A stretch of 64,000 nt of DNA from Sphingomonas lycopersici (GCF_026130605.1 NZ_JANFAU010000007.1:62001-126000), one strand, 5' to 3'; positions 29,534 through 38,940 are shown, counted from the first letter of the stretch. Notes: generated by a model not told the origin, from the letters alone. Made by a program: numbers and translations.

Positions 29534-30705
29534 CCGACGTCGTCATCACCGCCGCCAAACGAACCCCGGTCGGCAGCTTCCTCGGCGCGTTCGCCGCCAC
29601 CCCGGCGCATGAGCTCGGCCGGATCGCGATCGAGGCTGCGCTGGCGCAGGCGGGGGTATCGGGCGACGAGGTGAGCGAAGTGATCCTCGGCCAGGTGCTC
29701 ACCGCGGCGCAAGGGCAGAATCCCGCGCGGCAGGCGTCGATGGCGGCGGGGGTGCCCAAGGAGGTGCCCGCCTGGGGCGTCAACCAGGTATGCGGCTCCG
29801 GCCTGCGCGCGGTGGCGCTCGCGGCGCAGGCGGTGCAGACCGGCGATGCGACGATCGTCGTCGCCGGCGGGCAGGAATCCATGTCGCTGTCGAACCACGC
29901 GCAGGCGTTGCGCGCCGGGCAGAAGATGGGGTCGCTCGAATTGATCGATACGATGATCAAGGACGGGCTGACCGATGCCTTCAACGGCTATCACATGGGG
30001 ATCACGGCGGAAAACCTCGCCACCGAATATCAGGTGACCCGCGCCGAGCAGGATGAGTTCGCGGTCGCCAGCCAGAACAAGGCCGAGGCGGCGCGCGCCG
30101 CGGGGCGCTTCGCCGATGAGATCGCACCGGTCACGGTGAAGGGGCGCAAGGGCGACACGATCGTCGATGCCGACGAATATATCCGCGCCGGGGTGACGCT
30201 CGAGAGCGTGTCGGGGGTGCGCCCGGCGTTCAAGAAGGACGGCAGCGTCACCGCGGCCAATGCCAGCGGGCTCAACGACGGCGCCGCGGCGCTGGTGGTG
30301 ATGAGCCGCGCCGAAGCGGAAAAGCGCGGCGCGCCGATCCTCGCGACGATCCGCTCCTGGGCGTCGGCCGGGGTCGATCCGTCGATCATGGGGATCGGCC
30401 CGGTCCCGGCGACCAAGCGCGCGCTGGAGAAAGCGGGGTGGACGCTCGCCGATCTCGATCTGATCGAGGCGAACGAGGCGTTTGCCGCGCAGGCTTTGTC
30501 GGTCGGCAAGGCGCTCGGCTGGGATGCGGCGAAGGTCAACGTCAACGGCGGCGCGATCGCGATCGGCCATCCGATCGGCGCCTCGGGCGCGCGCGTCCTG
30601 ACCACCTTGCTCTACGAGATGCAGCGCCGCGATGCGAAGAAGGGGCTGGCGACGCTCTGCATCGGCGGCGGGATGGGCATCGCCATGTGCGTGGAACGCG
30701 CATGA
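29530..30705 (+). CDS. phaA: Acetyl-CoA C-acetyltransferase (thiolase)
   Basis: A protein of 391 aa with the thiolase active sites: Cys88 in [34 protein letters not shown] with the catalytic His, and [13 protein letters not shown] with the second Cys. It condenses two acetyl-CoA molecules to acetoacetyl-CoA, the first PHB step, or works in reverse in degradation. It overlaps the PhaC-like gene by ATGA, supporting a PHA role; phaB is not in the window. Confidence 0.9.
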   Translation: MTDVVITAAKRTPVGSFLGAFAATPAHELGRIAIEAALAQAGVSGDEVSEVILGQVLTAAQGQNPARQASMAAGVPKEVPAWGVNQVCGSGLRAVALAAQAVQTGDATIVVAGGQESMSLSNHAQALRAGQKMGSLELIDTMIKDGLTDAFNGYHMGITAENLATEYQVTRAEQDEFAVASQNKAEAARAAGRFADEIAPVTVKGRKGDTIVDADEYIRAGVTLESVSGVRPAFKKDGSVTAANASGLNDGAAALVVMSRAEAEKRGAPILATIRSWASAGVDPSIMGIGPVPATKRALEKAGWTLADLDLIEANEAFAAQALSVGKALGWDAAKVNVNGGAIAIGHPIGASGARVLTTLLYEMQRRDAKKGLATLCIGGGMGIAMCVERA

Positions 30706-31088
30706 TCGACCATATCGGGATCGGCGCGGCCGATTATGCCGCGGCGCGGCGCTTCTACGACGCCGCGCTCGCCACGCTCGGCATCGTGCCGGTGATGGAG
30801 ATCACCGCGGAGGAGAGCGGCGGCTATCAAGGCGTCGGCTATGGCCGCGGCGACAAGCCGTTCTTCTGGGTTTCGTCGGGCGGCGCGCGCGGGGCGGGTA
30901 TCCATGTCGCCTTCACCGCGCCCGATCGCGCGACGGTCGATGCATTCTACGCGGCGGCGATGGCGCATGGCGGGCGCGACAATGGCGCGCCGGGGCTCCG
31001 GCCGCATTATCACCCCGATTATTACGGGGCGTTCGTGTTCGATCTCGACGGGGTCAATGTCGAAGCGGTGTGCCACGCCCCGGCGTGA
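30702..31088 (+). CDS. VOC family (glyoxalase/dioxygenase-like) protein
   Basis: A protein of 128 aa that overlaps the thiolase stop (ATGA). The two beta-alpha-beta-beta-beta halves start with [20 protein letters not shown] and [39 protein letters not shown] ends the fold with the metal-ligand Glu. Such single-domain members bind a divalent metal, but activity ranges from glyoxalase to antibiotic binding. Coupling to the thiolase gene suggests a shared transcript; function is unknown. Confidence 0.82.
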   Translation: MIDHIGIGAADYAAARRFYDAALATLGIVPVMEITAEESGGYQGVGYGRGDKPFFWVSSGGARGAGIHVAFTAPDRATVDAFYAAAMAHGGRDNGAPGLRPHYHPDYYGAFVFDLDGVNVEAVCHAPA

Positions 31089-31094
31089 CGCGAT

Positions 31095-32120
31095 TCACCT
31101 CCAGATCCGGTCGAACCGCGCGCCAAGCCCGGTCAGCAGCTCATATTGCGACATGCCGCTGATCGCCGAGGCTTCGGGCAGCGCGTAATCGAGCGCGAGC
31201 CAGTCGCCCTCCGCGACATCGGCCGCGCCGCAATCGACCGCGATCAGGTCCATCGATACCCGTCCGAGCACCGGCAGCCGCGTCGCCCCCGCGCGCGCGG
31301 CGCCCTTGCCCGAAAAACCGCACCAATAGCCGTCGGCATAGCCGAGGTTGAGGATCGCCACTTCGGTATCCGTTTGCGCCGTCCAGGTCGCATTATAGCC
31401 GACCGACTCCCCCGCGGCGACGCGGCGACGTTGCAGGACCTGCGCCTCCGGGGTCGCGACCTGGCGCATCCCGGCCAGTTCGGCGCGCGGCACGCCGCCG
31501 TAGAGCGCGATGCCGGGGCGGACGAGATCGAAACGATAGTCCGCGCCCAGCGCGATGCCGGCCGAATTGGCGAGGCTCATCCGTTGCGCCCCCGTCGTCC
31601 CGGCAAGCGCGACGAAGCGCGCCCGCTGCTGCTCGTTGAGCGGCGAATCCTCGTCGGCCGAGGCGAGGTGGCTCATCAGCGTATCGATCCTGAGCCCCTC
31701 GAGCAGCCCGTCGGCGATATCCGCCGGCGACACCCCGAGCCGGTTCATCCCGGTATCGACCATCACGTCGCACAGCCCGCCGCCCGCGTCGCGCCAGCGC
31801 TGTATCTGCCGCGCGGTGTTGAGCACCGGGCGCGCGTTGCGCAGCCGCGCCAGCGCCATATCGTCGGCGCGGACCCCGTGGAGCACCGAGATCGAAACGC
31901 CGGTGTCGACCAGCGCGCGCGCCTCGGCCCAGGTCGCGACGAAGAAATCGCGGCATCCGGCATCGGCCAGCCGCCGCACCACCTCGCGCGCGCCGAGCCC
32001 ATAGCCGTCGGCCTTCACCGCCGCGCCGCACGCCGCCGCGCCGCTCATCGCCGCGAGCCGGCGCCAGTTATCGACAAGGGCGGCGGCGTCGAGCGACAGG
32101 CGGCAGGGGGAACGGTTCAT
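31095..32120 (-). CDS. alr: Alanine racemase
   Basis: A protein of 341 aa, slightly shorter than the usual 355-380. AAVKADGYGLGA holds the PLP lysine K36; ESVGYNATW holds the second catalytic tyrosine; NSAGIALG and LVRPGIALYGG are conserved. GRVSMDLIAVDCG follows in the C-terminal beta domain. It makes D-alanine for peptidoglycan. It converges on the VOC gene with a 6-bp gap. Confidence 0.93.
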   Translation of the reverse strand: MNRSPCRLSLDAAALVDNWRRLAAMSGAAACGAAVKADGYGLGAREVVRRLADAGCRDFFVATWAEARALVDTGVSISVLHGVRADDMALARLRNARPVLNTARQIQRWRDAGGGLCDVMVDTGMNRLGVSPADIADGLLEGLRIDTLMSHLASADEDSPLNEQQRARFVALAGTTGAQRMSLANSAGIALGADYRFDLVRPGIALYGGVPRAELAGMRQVATPEAQVLQRRRVAAGESVGYNATWTAQTDTEVAILNLGYADGYWCGFSGKGAARAGATRLPVLGRVSMDLIAVDCGAADVAEGDWLALDYALPEASAISGMSQYELLTGLGARFDRIWR

Positions 32121-32160
32121 GATGCCCGGTTAGCGGGCGCCGCGATCCGCGTCGACCGGT

Positions 32161-33768
32161 TCAGGCGACGATATGGCCGTGCCGATCTTCCTTCAGCCAC
32201 AGCACGGTGACGATCAGCGCCATCAGCGTGACGCCCCAGGTGTACCACAGCCCGGCAAAGGGATCGCCGGTGCGCGCGACGATATATTGGCTGATGAACG
32301 GCAGGAAGCCGCCGAAATAGCCGGTGCCCAGGTGATAGGGGATCGACAGCGAACTGTAGCGGATCGCCGGCGGGAACATCTCCGACAATAAGGCCGCGAC
32401 CGGGCCGTAGGTGATTCCCGACAAGGCCGAAATGGCGAGGATCGCGAGCAGGATCAGCACGATGTCGCGTGCCGAGGGGTGGACGCGATCGAGGTGATAG
32501 CCCGCGTCGGCCAAAGCCTTGTCGAGCGCGGCGGGCGAATGATCGTGGACCGGCTCGCCGCCGATCGACACGCTGACCACCGGGGTGGTCTGCTTGGTAT
32601 AGGCGACGCCCTTCTTGGAGAAATAGTCGAGCAACTTGCCGCATTCGTCGCTCTGTTTCGCGGCGAACGGCGAATAATTGCAGGCGGGGCCGGAGACGAT
32701 CACCGGCGCATGCCGCGCGGCGCGCGCGAGATCGGGGTTGGCCGCCGCACCCATCACCTCGAAGATCGGGAAGAGTAGGAGGAGCGTCATGATGTAGCCG
32801 ATAACGATCGGCTTCTTGCGCCCGACGAGATCGGAAATCCGCCCGAACAGCACGAACCACGCCACCCCCATCAGCGCCCCGGCGGCGGTGATCAGCTGCG
32901 CGGTCGTCTCGTCGACGCGCATCGTCGTCTGGAGGAAGGAGAGGACCGAGAACATCGCGGTATACCAGATCACCGTCAGCCCGGCGGCGATGCCAAACAA
33001 AGCGACGAGCATCCGCTTCAGATTGCCGGGATAGGTGAAGCTTTCGACCAGCGGGTTGCTGGCGCGCTCGCCCGCCTCGCGCATCTTCTTGAACACCGGG
33101 CTCTCGGAAAGCTTGAGCCGCATCCACAGCGAGATGCCGAGCAGCACGATCGAGAACAGGAACGGCGCGCGCCAGCCCCATTCCTCCCACGCCGCGCCGT
33201 GGAACACGCCCTTGAACGACAGGATGACGATCAGGCTGAGGATGAACCCGCCCGCGACGCCGGCCTGGATGAAGCTGGTGTAATAGCCCGATCTTCCCGG
33301 CGGCGAATGCTCCGCGACATAGATCGCCGCGCCGCCATATTCGCCGCCCAGCGCGAGCCCCTGCGCGATCCGCAGCAGGATGACCAGCGCGGGCGCCGCC
33401 ATCCCGATCGCGGCATAAGAGGGGATCAGCCCCACCCCGGCGGTGGCGATGCCCATCAAGGTGATCGTGACGAGGAAGGTATATTTCCGCCCCAGCCGAT
33501 CGCCGAGATAACCGAAGATCACCGCCCCCAGCGGGCGGAAGCCGAAGCCGACCGCGAACCCCGCCCAGGCGAGCAGGGTCTGCAGCATCTCATTGCCGCC
33601 GGGGAAGAAGGTGCGCCCGATGATCCCCGATGCGGCGAGCGTGCCGTAGATGAAGAAATCATACCATTCGAACACGGTGCCCAGCGCCGAGGCCGAGATG
33701 ACGAGCCGGATGTCGGCGGTCGACGGCTCGTCCGCGTCGTCGTGACCCTGTTCAGCGATCGTCGCCAT
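32161..33768 (-). CDS. MFS transporter, metabolite:H+ symporter (MHS) type, with a large periplasmic loop
   Basis: A protein of 535 aa with 12 predicted membrane segments. FEWYDFFIYGTLA near the N-terminus and GYLGDRLGRKYTF (motif A) are typical of the ProP/ShiA/KgtP group; the second motif A is GRISDLVGRKKP. An insertion of about 90 hydrophilic residues (roughly 341-433), containing Cys363 and Cys376, lies between the TM segments ending FEVMG and starting DIVLILLAILA. The substrate cannot be assigned. It ends 40 bp from the alr start. Confidence 0.85.
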   Translation of the reverse strand: MATIAEQGHDDADEPSTADIRLVISASALGTVFEWYDFFIYGTLAASGIIGRTFFPGGNEMLQTLLAWAGFAVGFGFRPLGAVIFGYLGDRLGRKYTFLVTITLMGIATAGVGLIPSYAAIGMAAPALVILLRIAQGLALGGEYGGAAIYVAEHSPPGRSGYYTSFIQAGVAGGFILSLIVILSFKGVFHGAAWEEWGWRAPFLFSIVLLGISLWMRLKLSESPVFKKMREAGERASNPLVESFTYPGNLKRMLVALFGIAAGLTVIWYTAMFSVLSFLQTTMRVDETTAQLITAAGALMGVAWFVLFGRISDLVGRKKPIVIGYIMTLLLLFPIFEVMGAAANPDLARAARHAPVIVSGPACNYSPFAAKQSDECGKLLDYFSKKGVAYTKQTTPVVSVSIGGEPVHDHSPAALDKALADAGYHLDRVHPSARDIVLILLAILAISALSGITYGPVAALLSEMFPPAIRYSSLSIPYHLGTGYFGGFLPFISQYIVARTGDPFAGLWYTWGVTLMALIVTVLWLKEDRHGHIVA

Positions 33769-33865
33769 CGTGCCGGTTACCCCTCTTCGGGCCGTTTCGG
33801 CCCGGCGCTAGCTGTAGCGTGCCGGGAGGCGGCGGCAAGAGTAGGCCGGCGCGGGCGCAACTAAA

Positions 33866-33898
33866 CCGTTCGGGCTTCGACAAGCTCAGCGCAAACGG
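33866..33898. repeat. Single-unit palindromic repeat A6
   Basis: A collapsed single arm, GGGCTTCGACAAGCTCAGC, bounded by CCGTT and AACGG. Lies just downstream of the Gre-like gene and upstream of the MFS gene. Confidence 0.65.
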
Positions 33899-33916
33899 AT
33901 TATCCGCGCCCTCCCG

Positions 33917-34390
33917 TCAATCGGCGAAGGTCGCTTCCACCGCGATCACCTCGATCGCATCATCGCGCCCGGCGAAGGGCAGCACATCGCCCTCCCCCGC
34001 GCCGATCAGTGCGCGGGCCAGTGGCGCCGAGAAGGCGATCTTGCCTGCGGCCGGATCGGCCTCGTCGTCGCCGACGATCTCGATCGTCCGGGGCTCGCCG
34101 TTCAGCGTGAACTCGACGCGGCTGCCGAACGCGATTTCGTCGGCCGGCGGGGCGGGGGCGAGGATCGCGGTGACGCGGCGCGTCTGCCAATAGCGCAGGT
34201 CGCGCGCGATCTCCTCGCGGCGCGGCTCGTCGGCCTCCGCCTCCGCCTGCGCCGCGTCGAGCTCGGCGATCCGCGCATCGATCAGCGCGCGGCCGCGCGG
34301 GGTGACGAGGTTCGGCCCCGGCGGGATCGGCAGCTCGAAGCGCGGCTCCTTATGCTCCTCATCGCTCTCGCGGCGGAAGGCGACGCTCAT
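33917..34390 (-). CDS. GreA/GreB-family protein with atypical coiled-coil tip
   Basis: A protein of 157 aa. The C-terminal half is a GreA/GreB FKBP-like domain (FGSRVEFTLNGEPRTIEIVG, DEADPAAGKIAFSAPLARAL). The N-terminal half is a helical hairpin (RGRALIDARIAELDAAQAEA, EIARDLRYWQTRRVTAIL), preceded by a 28-residue extension. The DLSENAEY-type acidic motif that stimulates transcript cleavage in GreA is not recognisable; the tip reads ADEPRREE. It may bind the RNA polymerase secondary channel without normal cleavage activity. It overlaps the mmsB stop by ATGA and is the last gene of the valine cluster. Confidence 0.82.
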   Translation of the reverse strand: MSVAFRRESDEEHKEPRFELPIPPGPNLVTPRGRALIDARIAELDAAQAEAEADEPRREEIARDLRYWQTRRVTAILAPAPPADEIAFGSRVEFTLNGEPRTIEIVGDDEADPAAGKIAFSAPLARALIGAGEGDVLPFAGRDDAIEVIAVEATFAD

Positions 34391-35271
34391 GGCTTTTCGG
34401 CGAGCATGTTGATGATGCCGGAGAAATCGCGCCCGCCATGCCCCGCGCCGGCATAAGCCTCGTAAAGCTCCCGCGCCCGCGCGCCCATCGGCACCTGCGC
34501 GTCGACGCTCTCCGCCGCGGCCATCGCGAGGCGCAGGTCCTTGAGCATCAGCGCGGCGGCGAACCCACCCTGATAATCGTGGTCCGCGGGGGTCTCCGGG
34601 CCGACCCCGGGGACGGGGCAATAGCTCGTCATCGACCAGCTCTGCCCGGAGGACACGCTGGCGATATCGAAGAACGCCTGCGCCTCGAGCCCGAGCTTCT
34701 GCGCGAGCAGGAACGCCTCGCAGGTCGCGACCATCTCGGCACCGAGGATCATATTGTTGCAGATCTTCGCCGCCTGCCCCGCGCCATTGGCGCCGGCGTG
34801 GATCACCGCCTTGCCCATATCGGCGAGAAAGGGTTCGGCGCGCCCGAAGGCATCCTTCGAACCACCGACCATGAAGGTCAGCGTCCCGGCATTGGCCGCG
34901 GCGATCCCGCCCGAGACCGGGGCGTCGACCGCGACCAGCCCCTTGGCCGCTGCCATTTCGGCGACGCGCTTGGCGGTCGCGACGTCGATCGTCGAGCAAT
35001 CGATCAGGATCGCCGAGGGCAGGGCGGCATCGAGCACGCTTTGGGCATAGACCTGCTCGACATGCGTGCCCGCGGGCAGCATCGTGATGATCGCCTCGGC
35101 CCCCTCGGCCGCCTCGGCGGCAGTGACGACGGGGAGGCAGCCCGCGGCCCTGGCGCGTTCGAGCGCCTCGGCGGAGAGGTCGAAGGCGCGGACGTCATGG
35201 CCCTTTTTCGCCAGATTGGCGGCCATGCCCCCGCCCATATTGCCCAGCCCGATGAAACCGACGCGCGCCAT
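34387..35271 (-). CDS. mmsB: 3-hydroxyisobutyrate dehydrogenase
   Basis: A protein of 294 aa from MARVGFIGLGNMGGGMAANL (NAD-binding GxGxxG). DAPVSGGIAAANAGTLTFMV is the substrate-binding motif and GAGQAAKICNNMILG holds the catalytic lysine. Oxidises 3-hydroxyisobutyrate to methylmalonate semialdehyde, the substrate of MmsA. Cluster context with mmsA, acyl-CoA dehydrogenase and HIBYL-CoA hydrolase fixes the pathway as valine degradation. Confidence 0.93.
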   Translation of the reverse strand: MARVGFIGLGNMGGGMAANLAKKGHDVRAFDLSAEALERARAAGCLPVVTAAEAAEGAEAIITMLPAGTHVEQVYAQSVLDAALPSAILIDCSTIDVATAKRVAEMAAAKGLVAVDAPVSGGIAAANAGTLTFMVGGSKDAFGRAEPFLADMGKAVIHAGANGAGQAAKICNNMILGAEMVATCEAFLLAQKLGLEAQAFFDIASVSSGQSWSMTSYCPVPGVGPETPADHDYQGGFAAALMLKDLRLAMAAAESVDAQVPMGARARELYEAYAGAGHGGRDFSGIINMLAEKP

Positions 35272-35337
35272 TTCGTGTCCTCTCAAATCACAACCGAAAC
35301 GCCTGAAAGTCCGGCTTCGGTCCGCTATACCATTTCC

Positions 35338-35419
35338 GTCATGCCGGGCTCGACCCGGCATCCAGAGCCACCAATGTCGACGCTCGTTGCCCTGGATACC
35401 GGGTCAAGCCGGGCATGAC
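35338..35419. repeat. GTC-hairpin repeat pair B3
   Basis: Inverted pair from GTC 35338 to GAC 35419 with CATGCCGGGCTCGACCCGGC stems. It lies between the mmsB start and the enoyl-CoA hydratase stop, inside the valine cluster. Confidence 0.85.
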
Positions 35420-35457
35420 GGCAAAGAGTTGATCGACAGCGTCGAACCGGGCGGCAG

Positions 35458-36240
35458 TTACCGCCCCTTCCACACCCCGGGGCGCTTTTCGATGAAGGCG
35501 GCCATGCCCTCGGCCTTGTCCTCAGTGTTGACGAGGATCTGGAACAGCCGGCGCTCGGTGACGATGCCCTGTGCGAGCGTTGTTTCGAACGCCATGTTGA
35601 TCATTTCCTTGTTCACCATCGCGGCCATCGGCGGCATGCTTGCGATCGTCGCGGCGGTCTTGAGCGCTTCCTCGACCAGCGAGTCCAGCGGCACGACGCG
35701 TGCGACGAGCCCCGAACGCTCCGCCTCGCCGGCGTCCATCATCCGCCCGGTAAGGCACATTTCCATCGCCTTGGCCTTGCCGATCGCGCGGGTCAGCCGC
35801 TGCGACCCGCCCATCCCCGGCGCGACGCCGAGCTTGATCTCGGGCTGGCCGAATTTGGCGCTATCGGCGGCGATGATGAAATCGGCCATCATCGCCAGCT
35901 CGCACCCGCCGCCGAGCGCGAAGCCGTTGACCGCGGCGATCCACGGCTTGCGCGTCGCGACCACCCCGGTCTGCCAGCCGACGAAGAAATCCTGCAGGAA
36001 GAAATCGGCCGCGGGCATATCGGCCATTTGCTTGATGTCGGCGCCCGCCGCGAACGCCTTCTCGCCCGCGCCGGTGAGGACGAGGCAGCGCTGGCTAGCG
36101 TCCTTGTCATAGGCGCCGAACGCCGCCGAGAGATCGGCCAGCACGTCCGAATTGAGCGCGTTGAGCGCCTGCGGGCGGTTGAGCGTGACAAGCGTCACCG
36201 CACCGCTGCGTTCGACGAGGATCGTGGCGTAGTCGGTCAT
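35458..36240 (-). CDS. Enoyl-CoA hydratase
   Basis: A protein of 260 aa. [36 protein letters not shown] (oxyanion loop) and [20 protein letters not shown] with the two catalytic-Glu regions ([13 protein letters not shown]) fit a true hydratase similar to mitochondrial ECHS1. In this cluster it would hydrate methacrylyl-CoA to 3-hydroxyisobutyryl-CoA. Confidence 0.92.
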   Translation of the reverse strand: MTDYATILVERSGAVTLVTLNRPQALNALNSDVLADLSAAFGAYDKDASQRCLVLTGAGEKAFAAGADIKQMADMPAADFFLQDFFVGWQTGVVATRKPWIAAVNGFALGGGCELAMMADFIIAADSAKFGQPEIKLGVAPGMGGSQRLTRAIGKAKAMEMCLTGRMMDAGEAERSGLVARVVPLDSLVEEALKTAATIASMPPMAAMVNKEMINMAFETTLAQGIVTERRLFQILVNTEDKAEGMAAFIEKRPGVWKGR

Positions 36241-36252
36241 CTCTGTTCCTCC

Positions 36253-36331
36253 GTCATCCCAGCGAAAGCTGGGATCTCAGGCCGCTAGCGCGACCTTTGT
36301 GGCATGCGACCCCAGCTTCCGCTGGGGTGAC
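36253..36331. repeat. GTC-hairpin repeat pair C1
   Basis: GTC at 36253, stem ATCCCAGC-GAAA-GCTGGGAT with a GNRA-type loop, then an inverted partner CCCAGCTTCCGCTGGG ending GAC at 36331. It lies between the two crotonase-family genes of the valine cluster. Confidence 0.8.
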
Positions 36332-36354
36332 ATAGGGTATTGCGACGACGCAAT

Positions 36355-37389
36355 TTACTGCGGCGTCCAGGCCTCATCATCCGGCAGCGGCGCGAAGATC
36401 TGGTCGATCAGATGATCGCTCACCCCGTCCGGCGTCGGCGGGTTCCATTGGGGCGAATTGTCCTTGTCGACGATCACCGCGCGGACGCCTTCGAGAAAAT
36501 CGTGGCGCTGGACGACGCGGCTGCCGACCGCATATTCCTGCCGCATCTCGTCGGCGAAGCTGGGCATCGTCTTGCCGTCGAGCAGCAATTTGAGGCTGAC
36601 CTTCATCGTCTGCGGCGATTTGGTCTCGAGCGTCGCCAGCGTGGCGCGCGCGAAATCGCTGTCGTCGGCGGCGAGCGCGGCGAAGATATCCTCGAGCCGG
36701 TCGGAAGCGAACAGCCGGTCGATCTCGTCACGATGCGCAAGGATCGCTGCGTCGGGTGCGGCGACGGCGAGCGCGTCGAGCACCGCCTCCGGACCTTGCG
36801 CGATCCGCGCCTTGGCCTCGGCGAGCCGCTCGGCGGGGAGGTAATGCGTCGCGAGCCCGAGCGCATGACATTCGGCGCCGTCGAGCCGGTGCCCGGTCAG
36901 CGCGAGATATTGCCCGATGCGCCCCGGCAGCCGCGAGAGATACCAGCCGCCGCCGACATCGGGGAACAGCCCGATCCCGGTTTCGGGCATCGCCAATTTG
37001 GTATTCTCGGTCGCGACGCGAAAACGGCACGGCTGCGAGATGCCGACCCCGCCCCCCATCGTGATCCCGTCCATGAACGCCACGATCGGCTTGGCGTAGG
37101 TGAACAGCCGGTGGTTCATGCGATATTCGGTGTGGAAGAAGGCGCGTGCCTCGGCGCCGTCCTTCGCCCCGCTCTCGGCGAGCATACGGATATCGCCCCC
37201 GGCGCAGAAGCCGCGGCCCTCGGCGTGATCGATCGTGATCACGCGGACCGCCGCGTCGTCGCGCCACGCTTCCAGCGCGTCGAGCACGCCGTCGCACATC
37301 GCGCGGTTGAGCGCGTGGATCGCTTTCGGGCGATTGAGCCGGATGCGGCCGACGCCGCCGTCGGCTTCGGCGATCAGGTCCTGGGTCAT
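36355..37389 (-). CDS. 3-hydroxyisobutyryl-CoA hydrolase (crotonase family)
   Basis: A protein of 344 aa from ATG 37389. GRGFCAGGDIRMLAESG and MDGITMGGGVGISQPCRFRV are the oxyanion loops; MPETGIGLFPDVGGGWYLSR is specific to HIBYL-CoA hydrolases, as is the long C-terminus (EEMRQEYAVG-like region, SPQWNPPTPDGVSDHLID). It releases CoA from 3-hydroxyisobutyryl-CoA in valine breakdown. Overlaps the acyl-CoA dehydrogenase stop by ATGA. Confidence 0.92.
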   Translation of the reverse strand: MTQDLIAEADGGVGRIRLNRPKAIHALNRAMCDGVLDALEAWRDDAAVRVITIDHAEGRGFCAGGDIRMLAESGAKDGAEARAFFHTEYRMNHRLFTYAKPIVAFMDGITMGGGVGISQPCRFRVATENTKLAMPETGIGLFPDVGGGWYLSRLPGRIGQYLALTGHRLDGAECHALGLATHYLPAERLAEAKARIAQGPEAVLDALAVAAPDAAILAHRDEIDRLFASDRLEDIFAALAADDSDFARATLATLETKSPQTMKVSLKLLLDGKTMPSFADEMRQEYAVGSRVVQRHDFLEGVRAVIVDKDNSPQWNPPTPDGVSDHLIDQIFAPLPDDEAWTPQ

Positions 37390-38531
37390 TGCCGCGTCAG
37401 ATCCCGCCCGACGATCATCCGCATCACCTGATTGGTCCCTTCGAGGATCGAATGGACGCGCAGATCGCGCCAGAAGCGCTCGATCGGATAGTCGCGGAGG
37501 TAGCCATAGCCGCCGTGAAGCTGGAGCGCGCGGTCGACGATGCTCGATCCGTTGTCGGTCGCCAGCCTTTTGGCCATTGCCGAGAAGCGCGACTTGTCGG
37601 GCGCATTGGCGCTGACCTTGGCCGCGGCGAGATAGAGCAGCGCGCGCGCCGCCTCCAGATCGGTCGCCATATCGGCGAGGGTGAATTGGGTGTTCTGGAA
37701 ATCGGCGATCGGCTGGCCGAATTGCTGGCGCTCCTTGGCATATTTCACCGCCTCGTCGAGGCAGCGTTGCGCCCCGCCGAGCGAGCAGGCGCCGATATTG
37801 AGCCGCCCGCCGTCGAGCCCTGCCATCGCGAAGCGGAAGCCGTCGCCCTCCGCGCCGACGCGGTTTTCGACCGGCACGCGGCAATCCTCGAAGATCACCT
37901 GCGCGGTCGGCGAGGCATTCCAGCCGAGCTTCTTCTCGGGCGCGCCGAACGACAGGCCCGGCGTGCCCTTTTCGATCACCAGGCAGGAAATGCCCTTGGA
38001 CTTCTCCTCGCCGGTGCGGACCATGCAGACGTAGATGTCGTTATAGCCCGCGCCCGAGATGAACTGCTTGGTGCCGTTGAGCACATAATGATCGCCGTCG
38101 CGCCGCGCGCTGGTCTTGAGCGCGGCGGCGTCGGAGCCCGAGCCGGGTTCGGTCAGGCAATAGCTGGCGATCTTGTCCATCGTGACGAGATCGGGGAGGA
38201 AGCGGCCCTTGATCGCCTGATCGCCGAAGCGATCGATCATCCAGGTCGCCATATTGTGGATCGAGACATAGGCGCTGGTCGCAGGGCAGCCATAGGCCAT
38301 CGCCTCCATGATCAGCGCGGCCTCGAGCCGGCCGAGCCCGATCCCGCCCGATTCCTCGCCGACATAGATCGCGCCGAAGCCGAGCTCGCCCGCCGCCTTC
38401 CACACGTCGACGGGATAGTGATGCTGCTCGTCCCATTCGGCGGCGAAGGGGGTGATGCGATCGGCGGTGAAGCGCCGCGCGAGCTCCTGGATCTCGCGCT
38501 GGTCGTCGGTGAGGTCGAACTGGTTGGTCAT
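37386..38531 (-). CDS. Acyl-CoA dehydrogenase, probable isobutyryl-CoA dehydrogenase
   Basis: A protein of 381 aa. CLTEPGSGSDAAALKTSA is the FAD/substrate motif; QQFGQPIADFQNTQF and LQLHGGYGYLRDYPIERFWR are conserved, and HSILEGTNQVMRMIVGR ends the protein. Position directly before HIBYL-CoA hydrolase in transcription order supports isobutyryl-CoA as substrate (ACAD8-like), though short branched-chain specificity cannot be proven from sequence. Confidence 0.9.
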   Translation of the reverse strand: MTNQFDLTDDQREIQELARRFTADRITPFAAEWDEQHHYPVDVWKAAGELGFGAIYVGEESGGIGLGRLEAALIMEAMAYGCPATSAYVSIHNMATWMIDRFGDQAIKGRFLPDLVTMDKIASYCLTEPGSGSDAAALKTSARRDGDHYVLNGTKQFISGAGYNDIYVCMVRTGEEKSKGISCLVIEKGTPGLSFGAPEKKLGWNASPTAQVIFEDCRVPVENRVGAEGDGFRFAMAGLDGGRLNIGACSLGGAQRCLDEAVKYAKERQQFGQPIADFQNTQFTLADMATDLEAARALLYLAAAKVSANAPDKSRFSAMAKRLATDNGSSIVDRALQLHGGYGYLRDYPIERFWRDLRVHSILEGTNQVMRMIVGRDLTRQ

Positions 38532-38555
38532 TGGCGTTCCTGTAGCCCGTTACCC

Positions 38556-38585
38556 GTCATGCCGGACTTGATCCGGCATCCAGAG
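38556..38585. repeat. GTC-hairpin repeat B4 (left flank of GIY-YIG gene)
   Basis: A single forward unit, GTCATGCCGGACTTGATCCG onward to CCAGAG at 38585. It is the left boundary of the GIY-YIG cassette at 38.6 kb. Confidence 0.8.
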
Positions 38586-38631
38586 TCCCGGATGTAAGCA
38601 TTGAAGATGTATAGCGCAGCGGACGTCATAC

Positions 38632-38940
38632 ATGGACAGACAGCCGGCGGTTTATATCGTTGCAAGCGACCGCAACGGTACGATCTATGTCGGTGTCACG
38701 TCGAACCTGCTCGGCCGCATCTATCAGCATCGCAGCGGCGAAATCGAGGGGTTCACCGAACGCTATCACGTCAAACGCCTGGTCTGGTTCGAACTGCATG
38801 AAAGGATGGAATCCGCTATCCTGCGCGAAAAGCAACTCAAGAACTGGCGCCGGGCGTGGAAGCTGGCGCTGGTCGAGAAGGATAATCCGACGTGGCGCGA
38901 TCTTGCCGAGGACTTCGGATTCGATCCTTTGCCCCAATAA
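38632..38940 (+). CDS. Small GIY-YIG nuclease family protein (copy 1)
   Basis: A protein of 102 aa. AVYIVASDRNGTIYVGVTSN holds the GIY-YIG pair as VYI and YVG; R29 follows in LLGRIYQHR. ESAILREKQLKNWRRAWKLA supplies the conserved Glu and basic helix. The whole protein is one nuclease domain with no added DNA-binding domain. It is clearly related to the protein at 60231-60545 (shared GVTSNL, QHR, IEGF, RLVWF, REKQLK). It lies between GTC-hairpin repeats and interrupts the valine cluster on the opposite strand. Confidence 0.88.
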   Translation: MDRQPAVYIVASDRNGTIYVGVTSNLLGRIYQHRSGEIEGFTERYHVKRLVWFELHERMESAILREKQLKNWRRAWKLALVEKDNPTWRDLAEDFGFDPLPQ

